The notes under the pieces are model-generated. The model ran no database searches. It was given only the letters and a program-made list of their open reading frames with translations, and was not told the origin of the DNA. Position numbers and translations under genes: made by a program. Shown in pieces: positions 1 to 4,411 of a stretch of DNA of 7,237 nucleotides. The stretch lies in NCBI GenBank assembly GCA_023485715.1, contig JAMCZG010000016.1:1-7237 (forward strand), given 5' to 3'. The stretch is from Patescibacteria group bacterium (GTDB lineage: Bacteria > Patescibacteriota > Microgenomatia > Levybacterales > UBA12049). The stretch's first letter is position 1; every line of letters starts with the position of its first letter.

Positions 1-210
1 ATCGGGAGTGTCTTTTATAATATCTCCGAAGGTAATCGGACTATCCTTGAAAGTAGATTTTTTTAAGTTTTCTAAACTGTATTTTTCAAACGGTTTTTCT
101 TTAATGGCGCTTAATGGATTGACCAATGGTTTTTGTTGCCTACTCAGGGCAATAATTATTCCTGCCAGGGTAATAAAAAGAATAAAATATCCGATGTATA
201 TTTTTTTCAT
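1..210 (-). CDS. Membrane-anchored protein, N-terminal part, possibly an alpha/beta hydrolase (S9-like); cut by the window edge
   Basis: The minus strand reads open for exactly 70 codons from an ATG at 210 to the window edge, so the C-terminus is missing. Residues 1-4 are basic (MKKI) and residues 5-22 form one hydrophobic segment (YIGYFILFITLAGIIIAL) followed by S-R-Q-Q-K. This is a signal anchor or uncleaved signal peptide that would put the rest outside the membrane. The next part has Y-S-L-E-N-L-K-K at about 44-51 and then F-K-D-S-P-I-T-F-G-D-I-I-K-D-T-P-D. From memory, this Y-S-x-E-N-L-K/R-K stretch after a membrane anchor is the usual N-terminus of extracytoplasmic prolyl-oligopeptidase-like or dienelactone-hydrolase-like proteins of Patescibacteria. 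No catalytic residues lie in the visible part, so the enzyme class is inference. It follows the 138-residue gene by 30 bases in the same direction and may be cotranscribed with it. A TATTAT at 219-224 (minus) sits 8 bases before the ATG, but no good -35 accompanies it. Confidence 0.72.
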   Translation of the reverse strand, partial: MKKIYIGYFILFITLAGIIIALSRQQKPLVNPLSAIKEKPFEKYSLENLKKSTFKDSPITFGDIIKDTPD

Positions 211-240
211 CCGTTACTATAATAATATATTTTTCCGGAT

Positions 241-657
241 TTATCCCTTAGGATTTGTGCGGAGATGATCCATTATTCCAAAAAGCACTCTCGAAAACGC
301 CCTTGTCATTTCTGCTGCTTCTCTTGGTGTAACACTACCAGAACTTTGTATAGTGGTCGATATTTCTTCCAAGGCTCTCTCTTGGTTCACACCATCTTTT
401 ATCAGATCACGCCCTAAGTCATTTAGGCCCACACGGAAAGAAGTTATAAAATCAAGCTCATCGTCTGGCCCGCCTCTTAGATGATCGATTTGCGTTGCGT
501 GAGTTTCGATAAAATCGTCTAATTTCAATATAGAACTAGGTTGTTTTTGTGGACCTTTGCCACGGGCTTCAGTTTGTGTAGGATCACCGGTAATTCCTAT
601 AGACACTCTGGTTCCCGGAGGAACGTTTACAAAAACTTCTGGTCCACGATTTATCAT
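241..657 (-). CDS. Unrecognised 138-residue hydrophilic protein
   Basis: I do not recognise this protein. It has no signal peptide, no membrane segment and no cysteine, so it is probably cytoplasmic. Residues 7-24 (E-V-F-V-N-V-P-P-G-T-R-V-S-I-G-I-T-G) alternate in a beta-strand pattern. Residues 25-41 are a polar, Gly/Pro/Gln-rich linker. Residues 42-133 are predicted by eye to be mostly helical, with amphipathic stretches at about 44-60, 67-88 and 92-103 and a final helix from T110-P-R-E-A-A-E-M-T-R to about M129. That it is a real gene is supported by a strong minus-strand promoter directly before the ATG at 657 (TTGAAA, 17 bases, TG-extended TAAAAT) and by the absence of a competing plus-strand gene. 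The -10 box ends 9 bases before the ATG and there is no Shine-Dalgarno, so the mRNA would have almost no leader. It is divergent from GAPDH, with 86 bases between their start codons, and is followed by the membrane-anchored gene. Confidence 0.75.
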   Translation of the reverse strand: MINRGPEVFVNVPPGTRVSIGITGDPTQTEARGKGPQKQPSSILKLDDFIETHATQIDHLRGGPDDELDFITSFRVGLNDLGRDLIKDGVNQERALEEISTTIQSSGSVTPREAAEMTRAFSRVLFGIMDHLRTNPKG

Positions 658-666
658 AGTTGTAGT

Positions 667-695
667 ATTTTAACAGAGGAAAAATATTTTTTCAA
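667..695 (-). promoter_or_regulatory. Sigma70-type promoter of the 138-residue gene
   Basis: On the minus strand TTGAAA (690-695) is followed after 17 bases by TAAAAT (667-672). The latter is preceded by TGT, giving an extended -10 (TGTTAAAAT, 667-675). The -10 box ends 9 bases before the start codon at 657, so transcription should begin within about 3 bases of the ATG. Confidence 0.7.
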
Positions 696-706
696 TTTTT
701 TAGGAC

Positions 707-735
707 TTGAAGTCATAAACTTTTATTTATATACT
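707..735 (+). promoter_or_regulatory. Sigma70-type promoter of the GAPDH operon
   Basis: TTGAAG (707-712), a 17-base spacer and TATACT (730-735) stand 8 bases before the GAPDH ATG at 744. A start point 6-8 bases after the -10 box falls at 741-743, giving a leaderless or nearly leaderless message. No Shine-Dalgarno is present. The -35 box lies 11 bases from the -35 box of the opposing promoter, so one bound protein could affect both. Confidence 0.72.
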
Positions 736-743
736 CATCTTAT

Positions 744-1787
744 ATGATACGTGTGGCGATAAACGGTTACGGAAGGATCGGAAGAATTACCCACAGAGTG
801 ATTTTAGAAAAATACAATTCCGAAATCGAGGTTGTTGCGATCAACACAGGATCATCTACAGACATTAAAGGCTGGATGTATCTTTTAAAATACGATTCTG
901 CGTACGGACCACTAAATAAGAATTTAGAATCTAAAGTATCAGAATCAAATAATTCGATCGGATCATTGGTCGTCGACGGAAAAGAAGTTCCTGTTTTTTC
1001 GCAGAAAGACCCCAGTCTTCTTCCTTGGAAAGATTTAAACGTCGATGTTGTTGTCGAATCGACCGGCGAATTCGAAAACGAAGAAGAATTAAAAAAACAT
1101 ATAACTGCTGGAGCAAAAGCAGTTGTTTTGTCAGCGCCTTTAAAAGAAGGGACTTCGCCGACATATGTGATTTCTGTAAATGAAAAAGATTATAAAGGCG
1201 AAAATATCATAAGCAATGCTTCCTGTACTACAAATTGCATCGCGCCAGTAGCAAAAATTATGATCGAACATTTCGGAGTGGAAAAAGCTATGATGACAAC
1301 TATTCATGCTTATACGTCTGATCAAAGGCTTCAAGACGGCGGGCACAAGGATTACAGGCGGGGGAGGGCGGCCTCTCAAAATATAGTGCCGACATCAACG
1401 GGAGCTACAAAAGCCGCTGCGAAAACATTACCGGAATTACAGGATAAATTTTCTGGTCTTGCGATACGGGTTCCGGTAGTTGTTGGATCGCTTGCGGATT
1501 TTACGTTTCTTCTTAAAAAAGAAACGACGCTAGATGAGATTAATAACATTTTTAAACAGGAAGCGGAAAATCCAAAATATAAAGGAGTTTTGGCAGTGAG
1601 CGAAGATCCTCTTGTTTCTTCGGACATAATCGGAAACTCAAACTCTTCGATTGTCGATTTGTCACTCACCCAAGTCGTCGGCGGCAACATGGTAAAAGTC
1701 GTCGCTTGGTACGATAATGAGTACGGTTATTGCTGCCGCCTCGTCGAAGAAACAATAATGGTCGGAAAGGGGATTAATTCCGCTTAA
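744..1787 (+). CDS. gap: Type I glyceraldehyde-3-phosphate dehydrogenase
   Basis: This cytosolic glycolytic enzyme oxidises glyceraldehyde 3-phosphate with phosphate and NAD(P) to 1,3-bisphosphoglycerate. At 347 residues it is slightly longer than the usual 330-340. Seen in the sequence: the dinucleotide-binding G-Y-G-R-I-G-R (8-14), V-V-V-E-S-T-G (102-108), the catalytic motif N-A-S-C-T-T-N-C with the nucleophile at C161, the base H188 in T-T-I-H-A-Y, and W-Y-D-N-E-Y-G-Y near 322-329. The loop after the second beta strand is unusual. The common N-D-L-T-D of NAD-specific enzymes reads N34-T-G-S-S-T-D40, so the Asp normally next to the Asn is Thr, with about two inserted residues. The position of the NAD-type Pro (L-P-H-K-D-L-R-R) reads G-G-H-K-D-Y-R-R (199-206). 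Both changes point away from strict NAD use. The ATG at 744 fits the family N-terminus exactly. The last base of its TAA is the first base of the next gene's ATG. Confidence 0.97.
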   Translation: MIRVAINGYGRIGRITHRVILEKYNSEIEVVAINTGSSTDIKGWMYLLKYDSAYGPLNKNLESKVSESNNSIGSLVVDGKEVPVFSQKDPSLLPWKDLNVDVVVESTGEFENEEELKKHITAGAKAVVLSAPLKEGTSPTYVISVNEKDYKGENIISNASCTTNCIAPVAKIMIEHFGVEKAMMTTIHAYTSDQRLQDGGHKDYRRGRAASQNIVPTSTGATKAAAKTLPELQDKFSGLAIRVPVVVGSLADFTFLLKKETTLDEINNIFKQEAENPKYKGVLAVSEDPLVSSDIIGNSNSSIVDLSLTQVVGGNMVKVVAWYDNEYGYCCRLVEETIMVGKGINSA

Positions 1788-2374
1788 TGAATGCTTCCGT
1801 TGAACTCCCAAACATAAAAAATATTACTATTTCCGGAAAAATCGGGGCAGGAGCAACAACTTTGGCTAAAAAATTGGCAGAAAAACTGGGTTGGCAGGTT
1901 TTGGAAGGCGGAGACTTGTTTGAAAAAATCCATAAAGAGTTGGGACTTAGCCAGACAGATGCACTTAAAAGGCCGGACCATTTTGATTTAGAATACGAAG
2001 AAAAAGTAAGAAAAATTCTAAGGGAAGAAAAGAATTTTATTGTCCAAAGCCATTTAGCCGGTTTTGATGGACAAGAAATAGAAGGGGTCTTTAAGATTTT
2101 TGTCACCTGCGAAGATAATAATGGTAACGATAAGCCCGAAATCAGAATCGACCGCCTAATTAACCGCGATGGGATTTCTTTAGAGGAAGCTAAAGACGAG
2201 GTTATTAACAGGGAGAAGCAACATACAGAAAAATGGAGAAAGCTTTATGCCGCAAACGACCAGAATTGGGTTTATTGGGATAAAAAATATTACGATCTGG
2301 TGATTAATACTTATTCTCATAACCAGGAAGAAACTCTTAAAATTGCGCTTTCTGCAATAGGGTATAAAGAATAA
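1787..2374 (+). CDS. Cytidylate-kinase-like P-loop protein with a deviant Walker A
   Basis: By overall pattern this is a (d)CMP-kinase-like nucleoside monophosphate kinase of the short archaeal/Patescibacteria type. Such enzymes move phosphate from ATP to CMP or dCMP. The 195 residues match that family's usual length. The N-terminus has a beta strand and P-loop, N-I-T-I-S-G-K-I-G-A-G-A-T-T (12-25), followed by helix L-A-K-K-L-A-E-K-L-G and E-G-G-D-L-F (40-45). The LID-like segment is rich in arginine (R120, R123, R127, R142) and followed by K-W-R-K-L-Y (149-154). Near the end D-L-V-I-N-T (170-175) is the typical final strand. The canonical Walker A lysine is replaced by A23, and the only nearby lysine is K18, five places earlier. 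The start overlaps the gap stop as TAATG, so translation is probably coupled. No Shine-Dalgarno is needed or seen. Substrate specificity is inference; another nucleotide or small molecule is possible. Confidence 0.8.
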   Translation: MNASVELPNIKNITISGKIGAGATTLAKKLAEKLGWQVLEGGDLFEKIHKELGLSQTDALKRPDHFDLEYEEKVRKILREEKNFIVQSHLAGFDGQEIEGVFKIFVTCEDNNGNDKPEIRIDRLINRDGISLEEAKDEVINREKQHTEKWRKLYAANDQNWVYWDKKYYDLVINTYSHNQEETLKIALSAIGYKE

Positions 2375-2437
2375 GATTTTATTATAGATCTCAACAATGA
2401 AAAAACGCCCTCATTTATCATTAAAAATTAAATTTTA

Positions 2438-2466
2438 TTGATCTTTTGGAGTTATAAGACTATAAT
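2438..2466 (+). promoter_or_regulatory. Promoter upstream of the acetyltransferase-like gene
   Basis: TTGATC (2438-2443), a 17-base spacer and a perfect TATAAT (2461-2466) predict a start near 2473. That is 17 bases before the ATG at 2490 and 133 bases before the TTG at 2606. Its position argues that translation is meant to begin at 2490. Confidence 0.7.
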
Positions 2467-2477
2467 TGCCGGGAAAG

Positions 2478-2483
2478 AAAGGA
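2478..2483 (+). promoter_or_regulatory. Shine-Dalgarno AAAGGA that favours an ATG start at 2490
   Basis: AAAGGA ends 6 bases before the ATG at 2490, a good spacing. It supports 2490 as the true start of the following gene. The ATG at 2483 overlaps the motif and its frame closes after 10 codons. Confidence 0.55.
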
Positions 2484-2489
2484 TGAAAA

Positions 2490-2605
2490 ATGTTGCCTCC
2501 GGAAAATCGTCCTGATGGGATAGGAGATATAGATTTTGGTTTTAATGTAGATTTTTTTCTCCGGAGGGAATAAGCCCACAAGAGCGAAAAATCACTCTAG
2601 GAGAA
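2490..2605 (+). other. Probable 5' coding part of the acetyltransferase-like gene, out of frame by one base
   Basis: From ATG 2490 a 27-codon frame (MLPPENRPDGIGDIDFGFNV..., ending in TAA at 2571-2573) runs into a run of seven T at 2552-2558. A -1 shift there joins the main downstream frame, which is open from 2546. The joined protein would continue D-F-F-S-P-E-G-I-S-P-Q-E-R-K-I-T-L-G-E-L into the residues encoded from 2606, about 260 residues in all. In the zero frame the run is read GAT TTT TTT, so T-TTT-TTT is a perfect slippery heptamer for -1 slippage. The choices are a one-base loss or base-calling error in the homopolymer, transcriptional slippage, or programmed frameshifting. A promoter and a Shine-Dalgarno stand just upstream of 2490. 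Confidence 0.6.
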
Positions 2606-3271
2606 TTGAGAAGGATAGATTTTCGCGAAATTGATCAACAATATCCCGAATTCAACGATAGTGCGTATCATCACGCCCGTAGGTATATAAAATTTTTAGG
2701 TCAGCCTGATGCCAGAAGACATTTTGTGGATGCTCCAAGAAATATTGGCGAGTTAATTAATTATATAAGAAGAAGGGACGTGCACCTTTTGGCTGCAATT
2801 AATATGAACGGGGAAACAGTAGGCGGCGAAATAATAGAGCTTATAGGTAATTTAGACTTTATTATGAAAACGGTTATTGATCAGGATTTGCAGGTTCAAG
2901 ATATTGAAAAAGAGCCCCCTACTCGCCTTGGAGAACAGATGATTTACTCTGGTATAGACTGGGCCTTTTCTCACCCGGCCTTTAATGGAAGTCCAAGAAA
3001 AGAGCTTTATATTGCCTATATTCAAGGAATAAAGGGATGTCAAAAAATGAGAAAATTAGTTAGGCGGCTTGGGTTCGATACATTAGGGGAACTTGATATG
3101 AAAGCAAGAGTTCCAAATGCTAGGTCTTTGGGCTTTCAAGAAAGGCTGATTGTTACAGGTGTATTAACAGCTGCAGAATGGGAGAGGATTTTAAGAGAAA
3201 GAACATTTAGGGATATCAGAAAAGACAGGAACTTTTTCAGGCCAGATTTGGGTCTTCCCAAAGCGGCTTAA
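2606..3271 (+). CDS. Acetyltransferase-like (GNAT-type) protein, probably 5'-truncated as annotated
   Basis: The open frame from TTG 2606 encodes 221 residues. The middle resembles a divergent GNAT fold: strand L-L-A-A-I-N-M-N-G-E-T-V-G-G-E-I (61-76), a possible acyl-CoA loop region near 105-122 (R-L-G-E-Q-M-I-Y-S-G-I-D-W-A-F), strand E-L-Y-I-A-Y-I (133-139), and a helix ending in K-L-V-R-R-L-G-F-D-T-L-G (150-161). That last part matches the usual GNAT end, a helix followed by L-G-F and a strand. The classical Q/R-x-x-G-x-G/A motif is not clear, so activity and substrate are unknown. The TTG is a doubtful start: it has AGGAG only 2 bases away, and the frame is open for 20 more sensible codons upstream. 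The likely true start is ATG 2490 by a -1 shift. The stop (TAA) shares four bases (TTAA) with the stop of the opposing gene. Confidence 0.6.
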   Translation: MRRIDFREIDQQYPEFNDSAYHHARRYIKFLGQPDARRHFVDAPRNIGELINYIRRRDVHLLAAINMNGETVGGEIIELIGNLDFIMKTVIDQDLQVQDIEKEPPTRLGEQMIYSGIDWAFSHPAFNGSPRKELYIAYIQGIKGCQKMRKLVRRLGFDTLGELDMKARVPNARSLGFQERLIVTGVLTAAEWERILRERTFRDIRKDRNFFRPDLGLPKAA

Positions 3272-4305
3272 GCGGTTTTTACCTTTTTACAAATTGGTAT
3301 CCCGAAAATTGAGCGAGGACCAGTTGCGTATGAAGAGTCGGGCGGTGGAAAAGTGGTAGCATGATAAACTGTAAAATTGTCTCCCCAAACAGCCCTAATA
3401 ATTTTTGATTGCCTTTCGTCTAAATATCCGCTTTCGTTATATTTATGGGGGGCAAAAAAAGTTCTATTGCCTCCGTACTTAACTTTTTTATGCACGACAT
3501 CTTCTTCGAGAAGATTGTCTATGCCTCTTTCCTCCTCAGTTAACTGGTGGAGGTCGAAAGACACTCCGTCAAAAAATTCATCCGGGAATGCTTCGATCGC
3601 TTCATAAGCATCTCCGCGCAAAAGTAAAATTTGTAATCTTGAAGAATCCAGCTCTCCTTCCCTGTTTTCCGGCAAATACTGTCTTAATACATCATCGGCT
3701 TCTCCAGCTATTAAGTCGATCTCGATCTGAGGGAAGAGTCCGAACTTTTGTCCCTGCCTAATATTTTTTATCGCCCCCTCAAACAAATTTTTAGCATCCC
3801 CAAAAATCTGTTTATTAAGTTCAGCTATAACAAGACATCCTCCTCTTCTAGCCATCTCTCGCAAATCTTGTATCGGCATGATCCCTAAACCAAATCCTCC
3901 TTCGAAATAGTTTTGTGGGCCACTTCTTCCTTCGAACATTCTTTCAACTGTTTCTCTATTGGCTGGTCTTTCGAAAGTGTCCATGACTTGCTCCTCTTCA
4001 CCCTTTTTGCCGATTAAAAGTCGTTGTCCGCTTTTGTATGGAGTTCCGTCGGGATACAAACCGCCTAAGTATGTAATTATTCTTCTAGGAAGGTCTGACC
4101 ATCTTTCTTTAAGATGTTTTTTTTCTTCAGAGGTTTCTGAGTTGGGCAAAGAACCTGCTGTTGGTCCGTCATTCGCTCCAGTATTATCATTCGCAAGTTG
4201 CAATTCTGCTTGGTCGCTAGATCCCTGTTGAACATCGTCTCTTCGTTTCCCAAAAAGACTTAATGCTCTGCTAAATCTATGATGCGATTCTGCCTTAACA
4301 GCCAT
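3268..4305 (-). CDS. Spermidine-synthase-like or SAM-methyltransferase-like protein with a disordered N-terminus
   Basis: This 345-residue protein has no signal peptide. Residues 20-66 are polar and low in complexity (Q, D, N, S, G, E), probably disordered. Residues 70-130 hold W-S-D-L-P-R-R-I-I-T-Y-L-G-G-L-Y and lead to a Rossmann-like core. The core shows a glycine-rich E-G-G-F-G-L-G-I-M-P-I-Q-D-L (135-148) in the place of motif I, C-L-V-I-A-E-L-N (157-164) with E162 as the likely ribose-binding acid after strand 2, R-G-D-A-Y-E-A-I (230-237), and F-F-D-G-V-S-F-D-L (244-252). A C-terminal strand pair is likely around 310-342. This order matches spermidine synthases and related methyltransferases, but the glycine loop is degenerate, so catalysis is not assured. 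The start at 4305 has a TATAAT 8 bases upstream and no Shine-Dalgarno. It converges on the acetyltransferase-like gene with a four-base overlap and is divergent from the CBS-methyltransferase gene. Confidence 0.65.
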   Translation of the reverse strand: MAVKAESHHRFSRALSLFGKRRDDVQQGSSDQAELQLANDNTGANDGPTAGSLPNSETSEEKKHLKERWSDLPRRIITYLGGLYPDGTPYKSGQRLLIGKKGEEEQVMDTFERPANRETVERMFEGRSGPQNYFEGGFGLGIMPIQDLREMARRGGCLVIAELNKQIFGDAKNLFEGAIKNIRQGQKFGLFPQIEIDLIAGEADDVLRQYLPENREGELDSSRLQILLLRGDAYEAIEAFPDEFFDGVSFDLHQLTEEERGIDNLLEEDVVHKKVKYGGNRTFFAPHKYNESGYLDERQSKIIRAVWGDNFTVYHATTFPPPDSSYATGPRSIFGIPICKKVKTA

Positions 4306-4313
4306 AATACAAA

Positions 4314-4319
4314 ATTATA
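4314..4319 (-). promoter_or_regulatory. -10 box next to the start of the 345-residue gene
   Basis: A perfect TATAAT on the minus strand ends 8 bases before the ATG at 4305, the spacing seen at the other leaderless-type starts. The -35 at 17 bases (GTACAA) is poor. A second candidate lies just upstream on the same strand: TTGTTT (4359-4364), 17 bases, TACAAT (4336-4341). It would give a leader of about 25 bases without a Shine-Dalgarno. Confidence 0.5.
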
Positions 4320-4376
4320 TATTCAAATTTGGCGAATTGTACCACACGTTGGTTAAAAAAACAATGAATTAGAAGC

Positions 4377-4404
4377 TTGAAATGTATATATGTTGTGTTA
4401 AAAT
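4377..4404 (+). promoter_or_regulatory. Promoter of the CBS-methyltransferase gene
   Basis: TTGAAA (4377-4382), a 16-base spacer and TAAAAT (4399-4404) preceded by TGT form an extended -10 (TGTTAAAAT). This is the same nine bases as at the 138-residue gene. The box ends 7 bases before the ATG at 4412, so the message should start at or beside the start codon. Confidence 0.72.
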
Positions 4405-4411
4405 GTAAGAC

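Noticed and set aside
8..268. Plus-strand open frame of 86 codons
   Set aside because: It is antisense to the membrane-anchored gene, has no ribosome site or promoter and has a composition typical of an AT-rich shadow frame.
541..747. Plus-strand open frame of 68 codons
   Set aside because: It crosses the 138-residue gene's start and both divergent promoters; no initiation signal supports it.
931..2106. Several minus-strand open frames inside gap and the CMP-kinase-like gene
   Set aside because: All overlap well-supported plus-strand genes with conserved motifs and show no initiation signals of their own.
4341..4353. ACCA-CACGT-TGGT inverted arms in the divergent promoter region as an operator
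   Set aside because: Only four base pairs match and nothing identifies a regulator; this is expected by chance.
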